A DNA stretch of 64,000 nt from Aldehydirespirator sp028819505 (GTDB lineage: Bacteria; Actinomycetota; Acidimicrobiia; Acidimicrobiales; Aldehydirespiratoraceae), in NCBI GenBank assembly GCA_965207755.1, contig OZ242297.1:186001-250000 (forward strand), given 5' to 3'. The notes under the pieces are model-generated. The model searched no databases, was not told the DNA's origin, and saw only the letters and a program-made list of their open reading frames with translations. Made by a program: the position numbers and the translations under genes. Shown here piece by piece: positions 53,959 to 62,779 of this stretch; the stretch's first letter is position 1; each line of letters opens with the position of its first letter.

Positions 53959-56205
53959 CTACACGATCACCGTTGTGTAGCGGTTGGTGACGACCGGTGC
54001 GGGCTGACAGTCGGGGCCGCGGGGATGGCTGAGGGTCAGCTCCACAGTTAGCCGACCGGGCTGGGCGACCACCGGGACCACTGCCGAGAGCCGGCCCACC
54101 AGCACGCAGTCGTCGGCGCGGGCCGTGCCCGCCCAGCGGCGCTCGCGGACCACGCGGCCGTCGGGACCGAGCATCCGGGCCTGCACCTGCATGCCGGGCA
54201 CGTCGGCCCTGGTGTCGTTGACCACATGGACCGCCAGGTCGAGACAGTCGCCGGACCGCACGCTCTCCGGCAGCTGATCGGCCACCACGATCAGCGGGCG
54301 GCACGCCTCCTGAAGCGCCCACCACCCCTGCTTGGGCCGGCGCAACCCGTCCAGCACGCCGAAGCCTGCGCCAGCCTCCGCGTCGGCCGCGGCGCCGTCG
54401 GCGCCGCCCGCGTCGGCCAGCGCGTGCAGCAGGAAACCCCCGGTGGGCCGGTACTTCAGCCGCCGCAGGGTCTCGACGGTCGTCTTGATCACATCGGGCT
54501 GGTCGCCGTCCACCGGCGTGCCGAACGCCGACACGAACCGGCCCATCGCCGGCACCCGGGCCAGCATCGGACCCACGTCCGCGGCCCGTCGCCCGTGCAG
54601 GTCGAACCACAGTTCGCTGGTGGTGCCGTCCAGCAGCGGGAGGCGGGGCGGCACGCCGGTGTGGGACACCACCGGGCGGGAGCCGTCGCAGCGATCGAGC
54701 ACCCGGCCCAGCCGCCGGTCGAGCACGTCGCGGTTCCATGACGGCCCCTGGCGGCGGACCACCGCCGGTGTGCGGCCGGGGCGGCGGGCCCGGGAGTAGG
54801 GCTGGTCGTGCGCGCACCACACCGCCACCGAGGGGCGGTGGCCCAGCAGGTCGACGGCCTCCCGGGCCTGGCGGCCGGCCTCGTCGGCGACGCTGCGGCT
54901 CATGAGGCCGCGGATCGGCAGGTCCTGCCACACCAGCACGCCCAGCTCGTCGGCCGCGTCGTACAGCTCGGGCCGGGCGATGTGGGCGACCGGCCGCACC
55001 ATGTCGAGGCCGGCGTTGCGGGCGGCCCGGATGTCGTCGGCCACCTCCGATGCCGTGGCCGTGCCCAGCAGCGGCCGGGTGGGCAGCAGGTTGGCGCCCT
55101 TGGCGAACAGCCGCTCACCGTTGACGTGCAGCACCCAGCGGCGCATGGCCACCGACCGGAACCCGATGCGGAAGTACCGCCCGTCGTGGACCTCGGTGCC
55201 CGTCAGCACCTCCATCAGCAGGTCGCAGAGATGCTGGTCGCCCAGCGTGTGGGGCCACCACAGCGGGGGATCGTCGACGTCGACGGTCCACTCCACCCGG
55301 TTCTCCCCGTCGGCGGCATGGTGGATGTGGACGTGCTCGGCGCCGGCCACCCGGGTTCGAAGGTCCACCCGACCGCCGCCGGGCACGTCCAGCACCGCCC
55401 GCAGCTCCAGACGGGCCCGCGGCCGGTCCCGACCCTCGCCTAGGCTGACTCCGGCGCAGACGGCCCGGGCGTGGCGGATCGCAATCCGTCCCGTGGACCG
55501 CAGCCGGACCGGCCGCCACAACCCGCCCACGATCAGATCGTCGACCCCGCACAGCTCGGGGTCCTGCAGCGCTCCGGTGAGCAGGGTCCGGTTGTCGGGG
55601 TCGCCGAAACGGCGGCAGGTGGCCTCGATGGCCAGCAGGTGCTCGGGCCGGGCGGCGATCTGCTCGGTCACCTCCAGTTCGTGGGGCACGAAGTACCCGT
55701 CGGTGTGGCCCAGGTACGCGCCGTCGAGCCAGACGTCCCCCTGCTGGGCCAACCCCTCGATCCGCAGCCACCAGCGCCGGCCGCGGCCCCCGGCGGGGTC
55801 GCCGGCGTCCTCGCCCCCGCCGGCGTCCTCGCCCCCGGTCGTGTCGCTTGCGTCCTCGCCCCCGCCGGCGTCCTCGCCCCCGGTCGTGTCGTCGCTCCCG
55901 GTTGCGTCGTCGCCTCCGGTTGCGTCGCTTGCGTCCTCGACGCTGGTCGTGTCGTCGCCCCCGGTCGTGTCGTCGGCGTGTTCGCTCCTGGCTGCGGCCG
56001 CCTCCGACGGTCCCTCGAAGCGGCGGCGGTAGAGCACCGACTCCTCGAGAGCCAGGTCCCTGCCCTCGCCGTCGGGTGTGCCCTGCGCCCAATGGCCGGG
56101 CACCGGCATCTCCCTCCAGCGCGAGTCGTCGTGGTCGAACTCGTGGAACGTGCGCCGCCGTCCTTCGGTGGCCGCCGCGACCCGCCACGTCCCGCCTAGG
56201 TCCAC
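53959..56205 (-). CDS. Glycoside hydrolase family 2-like protein without catalytic glutamates
   Basis: A 748-residue protein with GH2 order: N-terminal jelly roll (MDLGGTWRVA; MPVPGHWAQG; VLYRRRF; WLDGAYLGHTDGYFVPHELEV), immunoglobulin-like domain, TIM barrel (KGANLLPTRPLL; DMVRPVAHIARPELYDAADELGVLVWQDLP), C-terminal beta domain. In beta-mannosidase/galactosidase relatives the acid/base is in a 'WCGNNE' motif and the nucleophile in 'SEFG'. Here they read VWCAHDQPY and FVSAFGTP, so both Glu are lost. A roughly 65-residue DDTTGGEDA-type low-complexity insert interrupts the jelly roll (about residues 75-140). No signal peptide. Probably a sugar-binding pseudoenzyme. Confidence 0.8.
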   Translation of the reverse strand: MDLGGTWRVAAATEGRRRTFHEFDHDDSRWREMPVPGHWAQGTPDGEGRDLALEESVLYRRRFEGPSEAAAARSEHADDTTGGDDTTSVEDASDATGGDDATGSDDTTGGEDAGGGEDASDTTGGEDAGGGEDAGDPAGGRGRRWWLRIEGLAQQGDVWLDGAYLGHTDGYFVPHELEVTEQIAARPEHLLAIEATCRRFGDPDNRTLLTGALQDPELCGVDDLIVGGLWRPVRLRSTGRIAIRHARAVCAGVSLGEGRDRPRARLELRAVLDVPGGGRVDLRTRVAGAEHVHIHHAADGENRVEWTVDVDDPPLWWPHTLGDQHLCDLLMEVLTGTEVHDGRYFRIGFRSVAMRRWVLHVNGERLFAKGANLLPTRPLLGTATASEVADDIRAARNAGLDMVRPVAHIARPELYDAADELGVLVWQDLPIRGLMSRSVADEAGRQAREAVDLLGHRPSVAVWCAHDQPYSRARRPGRTPAVVRRQGPSWNRDVLDRRLGRVLDRCDGSRPVVSHTGVPPRLPLLDGTTSELWFDLHGRRAADVGPMLARVPAMGRFVSAFGTPVDGDQPDVIKTTVETLRRLKYRPTGGFLLHALADAGGADGAAADAEAGAGFGVLDGLRRPKQGWWALQEACRPLIVVADQLPESVRSGDCLDLAVHVVNDTRADVPGMQVQARMLGPDGRVVRERRWAGTARADDCVLVGRLSAVVPVVAQPGRLTVELTLSHPRGPDCQPAPVVTNRYTTVIV

Positions 56206-56275
56206 CGCCCCAAGCTACCGCCCGTCCCATCCTCAAGACCCAGCGCCCCCAGTGCGCGCCCGCTTCGCCTGGGAA

Positions 56276-56390
56276 TCTCGGGTTGGTTTTGGGTGGTGGG
56301 TGCCCGGAATCGTCCCGAGATTTCTGCGCCCGCTTCGCCTGGGAATCTCGGGTTGGTTTTGGGTGGTGGGTGCCCGGAATCGTCCCGAGA
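56276..56390 (+). repeat. Intergenic hairpin family, locus 8 (two copies)
   Basis: Copies at 56276-56320 and 56346-56390 (45 nt, period 70), identical including the 25-nt spacer; inner GGG/CCC stem. They lie between divergent starts, so they cannot simply be gene terminators here. Confidence 0.9.
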
Positions 56391-56491
56391 TTTCTGCGCC
56401 CTGCCGCGAGCTCTCTCGCGGCCTCGCCGTGCCCGCCGGACGCCGCCCTGCCCCGAAGGACCGAGAACGGGGGCCGCTAGGGTGACCGTCG

Positions 56492-57997
56492 ATGCTTGAG
56501 TCCAGACCGACGACGCTCGGCGAGCTGCGGGCCTCCGGCTGGACGTCGGTGCCGGTGCGCCAGGAGCTGCGCCGCAACGCCACCGAGCGCATCCGCTCCG
56601 GCCGGCCGCTGTTCGACGACGTGCTCGGCTACCACAGCACCGTCATCCCCCAGGTGGAGAACGCCCTGCTGGCCGGCCACGACATGATCATGCTGGGGGA
56701 GCGGGGCCAGGCGAAGACCCGCATGATCCGCGGCCTCATCGGCCTGCTCGACGAGTGGATGCCGATCATCGCCACCTCCGAGATCAACGACGACCCCTAC
56801 GCCCCGGTGTCGGCCCACGCCCGGGCCCTGGTGGCCGAGCACGGCGACGACACGCCCGTCGCCTGGATGCACCGCGACGACCGCTACGGCGAGAAGCTGG
56901 CCACCCCCGACACGTCGATCGCCGACCTGATCGGCGAGGTCGATCCCATCAAGGTGGCCGAGGGCCGGTACCTGTCCGACGAGTTCACCGTGCACTACGG
57001 GCTGGTGCCCCGCACCAACCGGGGGATCTTCGCCATCAACGAGCTGCCCGACCTCGCCGAGCGCATCCAGGTGGGCCTGCTCAACGTGCTGGAGGAGCGC
57101 GACGTCCAGATCCGCGGCTACAAGGTCCGCCTGCCCCTCGACGTGGTCCTGGTGGCGACGGCCAACCCCGAGGACTACACCAACCGGGGTCGCATCATCA
57201 CGCCCCTCAAGGACCGTTTCGGGGCCCAGATCCGCACCCACTACCCGCTCGACGCCGGGACCGAGATCGCCATCGTCGAGCAGGAGGCCTACGTCGGCTC
57301 GGCCGGGGCCGGGCCCGGCGGCGGCGATGCCTTGATGTCGTCCGGTGACCGGGTGCCGGTGAACGCGGCCGGGCCCGGCGGCGGCGACGATCCGACGGGC
57401 GTGGCCGTGACCGTGCCTTCGTTCATGACCCGCATCGTGGTGGCGCTCACCCGGGCGGCCCGGTCCAGCTCCCACGTCTCGCAGCGCTCGGGAGTCTCGG
57501 TGCGCCTCAGCATCTCCAACACCGAGACGATGGTGGCCAACGCGGTGCGCCGCACCCTGCGCACCGGCGCCGACCACGCCGTTCCCCGGGTGACCGACCT
57601 CGAGGCGCTCACCTCGTCGACCGCGGGCAAGGTCGAGATCGAGACCCTGGAGGAGGGCCGGGAGGCCGAGATCCTCCAACGGCTGGTCCACTCGGCCGTG
57701 CTGTCGGTGTTCAAGGACTGCGTGCCGCCCGACATGCACCGCGAGGTGGTGGACGCCTTCGACGACGACCTGGTGGTGGACGTGGGCGACGACGTGGCCG
57801 ACGCCGACTACGCCGGCCTGCTGGCGACCGTCCCGGCACTGACCGCCCCCGTGCAGGCTCTGCTGGCCGGAGACGAGGCCGCCGAGTCGCCGGCCATGGT
57901 CGCCTCGGCGGTGGAGCTGGTGCTGGAGGGCCTGCACTTGTCGAAGCGCCTCAACAAGGACGCCCAGGGGCCCCGGGCCCAGTACCGCTCCCGCTAG
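56492..57997 (+). CDS. MoxR/magnesium-chelatase-I-like AAA+ ATPase
   Basis: A 501-residue AAA+ protein. Walker A-like MLGERGQAKTRMIRG (residues about 67-81), Walker B region GIFAINELPDLAERIQ, sensor VLVATANPEDYTNRGRIITPLKDRFG. This matches the ChlI-like group that normally works with a VWA-domain partner in chelation or protein remodelling. No VWA gene follows in the window, so the ATPase looks orphaned. An insertion near residues 270-305 carries two AAGPGGGD units (57313-57390), another local duplication. Transcribed alone, divergent from the GH2-like gene. Confidence 0.85.
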   Translation: MLESRPTTLGELRASGWTSVPVRQELRRNATERIRSGRPLFDDVLGYHSTVIPQVENALLAGHDMIMLGERGQAKTRMIRGLIGLLDEWMPIIATSEINDDPYAPVSAHARALVAEHGDDTPVAWMHRDDRYGEKLATPDTSIADLIGEVDPIKVAEGRYLSDEFTVHYGLVPRTNRGIFAINELPDLAERIQVGLLNVLEERDVQIRGYKVRLPLDVVLVATANPEDYTNRGRIITPLKDRFGAQIRTHYPLDAGTEIAIVEQEAYVGSAGAGPGGGDALMSSGDRVPVNAAGPGGGDDPTGVAVTVPSFMTRIVVALTRAARSSSHVSQRSGVSVRLSISNTETMVANAVRRTLRTGADHAVPRVTDLEALTSSTAGKVEIETLEEGREAEILQRLVHSAVLSVFKDCVPPDMHREVVDAFDDDLVVDVGDDVADADYAGLLATVPALTAPVQALLAGDEAAESPAMVASAVELVLEGLHLSKRLNKDAQGPRAQYRSR

Positions 57998-58091
57998 CCC
58001 GAATGACGGGGGCTCGGCAGGGGCGCGGCCGCCGGCCCGCCGGGGGCGCGGAGTGACCCTCGGGCGCGGCGCTCGCCGGGGAGTGGGAGCG

Positions 58092-60355
58092 CTAGCCGGT
58101 GAAGGTGACGTCTCCCTGCGCCGCGCGGTTGGCCAGACCCGTGCTCCGGACGAGGACGAGACCGAGCTGGTCCTCGCCGCCGATGGTGACGGTGACGGTG
58201 GCGGTGGTCTGCTCGCCTGACAGGTCGACGAACCTGTTCAGGCCGATGCCGCCGTCGCGGACGGCGGTCACCAGGATTGTCGGTCTGCTGTCGGGGATGC
58301 AGCTGAGGCTGACCTCGAAGTCGACCGCCGTGTCGCTGCGGCTGGCCTCGGGGCTGCTGATCGTCAGCGTCGGACGGCCGGTGCAGGCAACCAGTGCCTG
58401 CTAGTCGTCGTCGGGCGGTGGCGGGTCGTCGGGCGGTGGCGGGTCGTCGTTGTCGGTGACTGCGGCGGTGTCGGCGCCGCTGCCGGTGTAGCCGTCGCCG
58501 CTGTTGATCGTCGCTGTGACTGAGCCGTCGGCTTCGTCGTCGGAGTCGTCGGCGGTGGCGACGGTGAGGGTGGCGCTGCCCGATGTGGGGATGGTGACGG
58601 TGCGCGTGCCGGTGCCGGCGCCGTAGTCGCCGCTTGCGGACACTGTGACGGTGACGTCGAGGTCGGCCGCCGGCGCCGGGCTGGCGCTCAGCGTGAAGGT
58701 GGGGCTGCCGCCCTCGGTGACGCCGTTGCCGGCGGCGATGCTGATTGCCGGAACCTCCACGGGAGCGTCGCTGTCGGTGACGGTGGCGGTCAGAGACGAC
58801 GGCGCGCCCAGCGTGTAGCCGCTGCCGGCATCGAGTGTGAGGGTGATCGATGCGTCGGCGAAGGTGGGCAGGGCGATGCGCCGGGCCCGGAAGCTGTCGG
58901 CATCGAGTGTGAGGGTGATCGATGCGTCGGCGAAGGCGGGCAGGGCGATGCGCCGGGCCCGGAAGCTGTCGGCATCGAGTGTGGCGGTGACCGATCCGTC
59001 CGGCTCGCCGGTGCTGTCGTCACTCGTGGCGACCGTCAGCGTGGCGCTGGTCGCGCCCGCATTGATCGTCACCCGCCGTGGACCCGCCTGCCCGACAGCA
59101 GCGAAATCACCGCTGTCGATAACAGTTACATCGACAGCCAGCGCAGCCGAACCCGCCGAGTTCGAGGACTACGGCAGCAGCGAGCAGGTCTTCACGTCAC
59201 ATCGACAGCCAGCGCAGCCGAACCCGCCGAGCCCCGGCTCACCGTGAACGTCGCCGCGGCACCCTCAGTCACATCGGCACCCACGGCGATGGAGACCTCT
59301 GGGAGGTCGCCGTCGTTGTCGGCGATGGAGACAGTCGCTCGATCCGGTGTGCCGACCGAGCACTACAAGTCATAGCCCAAGTCCCAATACGGCAGCAGTT
59401 CCAAGGTGACCGATCCGCCGGCCTCGACACTCCCGTCGTCGAGGGTCCCGACGGAGAACGCATACTCCAACTCGCGTTCGCCGGGGATGAACGTGGCCGC
59501 GCGCGCGGAATCGTCGGCAAAGTCGCCGTCGAACGACCACCGGACCCTGACGGGAAGGACACCGCCGAAGCTCCTGATCGGCGGCCGGTCGAAGGTGATC
59601 GTGAAGCTGGCATCCTCGCCTTCCACGATGGTGTCGCCCGACGCGCCGACCGACACCGTCCCCACAGCGTTGCCGCCGGAGGTGTCGTCGTCCATGACGA
59701 CCACCACGTCGGCCCGCTCGTGCTCGACATGGCGTAGCCGCTGCCCGTCTGAAGCGTCGCCGTCAGCTCGAGGTCGACCCCCCAGTCGTCGTCGGTCGTG
59801 ACGATGGTGAGCTTCGCGCTGCCGGTGGCGGGAATGGTGACGGTCCGCGCACCGGCCGTGATCCCCTGATTCGCCTGGTGCAGGGGATATTGCGTCCAGA
59901 GCGAGGACATCACGCCGACCGGCGGCGGGGCCGTCGGGGCGCGGGTTCGCCACCAGCGTGAAGGACGCCGCGTCACCCTCGATCACGTTGCCGTCAGCGA
60001 CGATCCTGACCGTCGGCGGAGGGCGGTCGCCGTCTGCGGGCCGCACCGCCGGCTGGGCGTCGTCGTCGATGGTGACGATGATCGCGCTGGGATCGGCGAC
60101 ATCGCCTCCGGCGGCCGCGGCCGCGGTCCTGAACTCCTTGAGCGGCTCGTCGACTTCGTTCTGGGAAGCGATGAACGCCACAGGATCGGTGCTCGCGGTG
60201 GCGCCCGCCGCGACGGTGAGCCTGGTCCATGCGCTCATCGAGCCTTCGGCAGGCACCGCGGCGGCGACAGCGGCAGCGCTGACGTCGACGATGACATCCT
60301 GCGACGACGATGGCTGAGGCTCGCGCCCCCCAGGGTGCGTAGGGAGGGCTACCAA
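58092..60355 (-). pseudogene. Calx-beta-type surface protein gene, decayed
   Basis: Minus-strand pieces encode Calx-beta-like modules (NVIEGDAASFTLVANPRPDG; DTIVEGEDASFTITFDRPP; GVTEGGSPTFTLSASPAPAADLDVTV in part; GSATLTVATADDSDDEADGSV). They fall in different frames: shifts near 59940-59900 and 59700, a stop at 59363-59365, another shift before 59250, and an in-frame TAG at 58401-58403. After the TAG the same frame continues for 100 codons (TLTISSPEASRSDTAVDF...GDVTFTG-stop). Internal duplications (58840-58990; 59115/59205) repeat a 72-bp and a roughly 37-bp block. No SLH module or signal peptide is recognisable. A once-large adhesin-like gene in decay. Confidence 0.75.
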
Positions 60356-60394
60356 GCCGGGACGGTTCGCCGTGAGAATTGATGCAGGTCTGGG

Positions 60395-61678
60395 CTAACG
60401 GCCGCTGCCGGCGATGGCGGCGGCCAGGCACCGGGCTGAGGGCTTGACCACCCGGTCGCGGCCGACCAGGCCCCGCGGCGCGTCGAAGCCCAGGGCCCAC
60501 TCGTAGCCGTCCACCGCGCTGTCGTGGAAGTATCCCCGCAGGCCCGAGGCCCGGGCGTCGGCCACCGCCGCCAACGACCCGTCCAGCACCGTGTCGCGCC
60601 AGTCGTCGTCATCGGTGGGCACGCCGTGGGCGGCCACCGCCACGCCCCGGCCCGGCACCGCCTCGATGGCCCGGTGTACCGCCTCGCCCAACTCGGCCGG
60701 CTCGGGGGCGAAGCCCGCGGCCGAGCGCCGGGCCGACGCCGGCCAGCTCACCAGCCGGCCCGTCTCGGTCACCCCCACCGGGTGGTCGTGGCTCAGTCCC
60801 ACCAGCTCCGGGCCCCTCTCGAAGCTCGGAGCTGCCACCGGCGACCGGCCCGGCACCTCCACCGCACCCTCGCGCAGGGCCCTCGTCCAGGTGCCCCACA
60901 GCAGGTCGTCCCAGCGGCGGGTCTCCATGCTCGCCGCGTGCGCGTGCTCGCGCTCCACCGGCGCGGCGTGCAGCGTCGGGGCCCCGAAGGTCGCCATCAC
61001 CGGCTGCGGACCCGACTCCAGCAGCCGGCACGCCTCGTGCAGGGCCAGCATCGCCGCCTCGGCCGCCTCACCGGCGGCCTCGGCGCTGCGCCTGCCCGGC
61101 GGCCGGGTGCCCAGCCCGTAGCCCCGCACGGCCCAGCCGATGGGGTCCTCGATCGGGCACCAGCCCGCGGCCCGGCCGTCGAAGGCTTCGGCCATGCGGT
61201 CGATGTGGCGGGCCCACCAGCGCCTCCGGGCCGTCTCGTCGGCGTGGCCGCCCTCGTCGTCGACGTACCAGCCCGGCAGCGACGTGTGCTGCAGCGTGAT
61301 CCACACGCCCAGGCCCTCGGCGGCGGCCGCGTCGGCGATGTCCAGGTAGCGGTCCAGCGCGTCGCTGCCGGGCCTTCCCGCGGCCGGCTCGACCCGGGCC
61401 CACTCCACGGTCAGGCGCAGGCTGTTGAGCCCCAGCCCCCGCAGCTGGGCCAGATCGTCGCGGTAGTCGGTGGCGAAGCCGGCGCCGTCCCCGGAGCGCG
61501 GCGCCCGCCCGTCGCGCTCCCAAACCGACCAGTCGGCCGCTGGCGCCACCCCCTCGGCCGACACCGACGACGCCCCCGCCCCCCACAAGAACCCGTCGCT
61601 CCTGCCGGTCATGGCCTCGGCCGCTCGCCCCGGGATCGATGTCGAGAATGTGCCTCCGAGGTCGTCACCGGCATCCAT
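60395..61678 (-). CDS. Glycoside hydrolase family 1-like protein without catalytic glutamates
   Basis: A 427-residue (beta/alpha)8 protein; an ATG at 61612 (MTGRSDGFLWGAG) is the likelier start, as GH1 enzymes begin near the FLWG motif. GH1 landmarks: FLWGAGASSVSAEG, LGLNSLRLTVEWARVEP, the helix-strand after it, and a C-terminal GLRGYFHDSAVDGYEWALGFDAPRGLV. The acid/base 'NEP' motif reads CPIEDPIGW (Glu to Asp) and the nucleophile 'TENG' reads VAAHGVPTDD (Glu to Ala, Asn to His). It is unlikely to hydrolyse by the usual mechanism. It follows the MaoC gene by about 21 bp, same strand. Confidence 0.78.
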   Translation of the reverse strand: MDAGDDLGGTFSTSIPGRAAEAMTGRSDGFLWGAGASSVSAEGVAPAADWSVWERDGRAPRSGDGAGFATDYRDDLAQLRGLGLNSLRLTVEWARVEPAAGRPGSDALDRYLDIADAAAAEGLGVWITLQHTSLPGWYVDDEGGHADETARRRWWARHIDRMAEAFDGRAAGWCPIEDPIGWAVRGYGLGTRPPGRRSAEAAGEAAEAAMLALHEACRLLESGPQPVMATFGAPTLHAAPVEREHAHAASMETRRWDDLLWGTWTRALREGAVEVPGRSPVAAPSFERGPELVGLSHDHPVGVTETGRLVSWPASARRSAAGFAPEPAELGEAVHRAIEAVPGRGVAVAAHGVPTDDDDWRDTVLDGSLAAVADARASGLRGYFHDSAVDGYEWALGFDAPRGLVGRDRVVKPSARCLAAAIAGSGR

Positions 61679-61699
61679 TTCCCAATGGGGGTGGGGCGC

Positions 61700-62539
61700 T
61701 CAGCGCAGGGTGAACACGCCGGCGTCGAACACCACCCGGTCGTCCACCCGGGTCTGGAACAGCGTGGTGTCGCCCTCGTCCCACATGCAGACGTCGAGGC
61801 GCTGTCCGGGCAGCACCGGCGCCTTGAAGCGCCCGGCCATCGATCCGAAGCGGGCCGGGTCGCTGCCGCACAGCGTGTGCAGCAGGGCCCGGCCGGTCAC
61901 CCCGAACGTGCACAGCCCGTGCAGGATCGGGGTCTCGAACCCGGCCATGGCCGCGAACGACGGGTCGGAGTGGAGGGGGTTGCGGTCGCCGCTGAGGCGG
62001 TACAGCAGGGCCTGGTCGGTTCGGGTGTCGAAGCCGGCCACGTGGTCGGGCTCGCGGTCGGGCTGCCGCCAGGTGTTCGACGGCCCGCGGTCGCCGCCCC
62101 AGCCCCCCTCCCCGGAGATGAACAGCCCGGCCCGGCTGGTCCACATCGGCTCGCCGTCGTGGCTGCGGACGTCGGTCTCCAGCACCACCAGCGCGGCCTT
62201 GATCTTGTCGTAGACGGCGGCCACTCGGGCCTGGGCCACCGCCGATCCGGCCGCCGGCAGCTCCTGGTGGAGCTCGATGCGCTGGTCGCCGTGCAGCAGC
62301 GCGGCCAAGTTGAAGTCGCCGTAGTCGGGCATGTTGCCCGCGCCCAGCACCACCGCCTGCGTGGGCAGCGCCCGCTGGGGCACGCCCCGGGTGTTCTCGG
62401 TGGTGAACTCCAGCTCGAAGCCGGTGGGATCCGACGCTCCCGCCCCCACGCCCAAGGCGTAGAGCAGGCTGTCCTTCGAGGTCCAGCCGATCTCGGTCTC
62501 TTCTCCCACGGCGCCCACGGCATCAGGATCGATGGGCAT
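61700..62539 (-). CDS. MaoC-family 2-enoyl-CoA hydratase
   Basis: A 279-residue double hot-dog protein; ATG at 62539 with ggagg 4 nt upstream. The hydratase-2 motif YRLSGDRNPLHSDPSFA holds the catalytic Asp and His, followed by FETPILHGLCTFGVTGRALL. It resembles the enoyl-CoA hydratase 2 part of peroxisomal multifunctional enzyme and would hydrate trans-2-enoyl-CoA to (R)-3-hydroxyacyl-CoA in fatty acid or sterol side-chain oxidation. Divergent from the PhyH gene, with two hairpin-family copies between. Confidence 0.88.
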   Translation of the reverse strand: MPIDPDAVGAVGEETEIGWTSKDSLLYALGVGAGASDPTGFELEFTTENTRGVPQRALPTQAVVLGAGNMPDYGDFNLAALLHGDQRIELHQELPAAGSAVAQARVAAVYDKIKAALVVLETDVRSHDGEPMWTSRAGLFISGEGGWGGDRGPSNTWRQPDREPDHVAGFDTRTDQALLYRLSGDRNPLHSDPSFAAMAGFETPILHGLCTFGVTGRALLHTLCGSDPARFGSMAGRFKAPVLPGQRLDVCMWDEGDTTLFQTRVDDRVVFDAGVFTLR

Positions 62540-62611
62540 CACACCTCCACTCCTTGCGGGCCGTTCACGCTAACGCCACTCGCACTCCTGCAGCCCGGCG
62601 TCCGCACAGAT

Positions 62612-62728
62612 TCTCGGTGCGATTTCTGGGCGTATACGACACACAACCGACCCGAGATTGTGGGGCCGGCCGCGCCGCGGATTCTCGGTGCGATTTCTGG
62701 GCGTATACGACACACAACCGACCCGAGA
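62612..62728 (-). repeat. Intergenic hairpin family, locus 9 (two inverted copies)
   Basis: Copies at 62612-62657 and 62683-62728 (46 nt, period 71), both in reverse orientation (their minus strand opens TCTCGGGTCGGTT). Located between divergent starts. Confidence 0.88.
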
Positions 62729-62779
62729 TTGTGGGGCCGGCCGTACTGTCGTGCTGGCCGGCCGCGTAGGATCGACGGG

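Noticed and set aside
58401..58403. In-frame TAG as a recoded (readthrough) codon
   Set aside because: Multiple frameshifts in the same locus make ordinary decay the simpler explanation.
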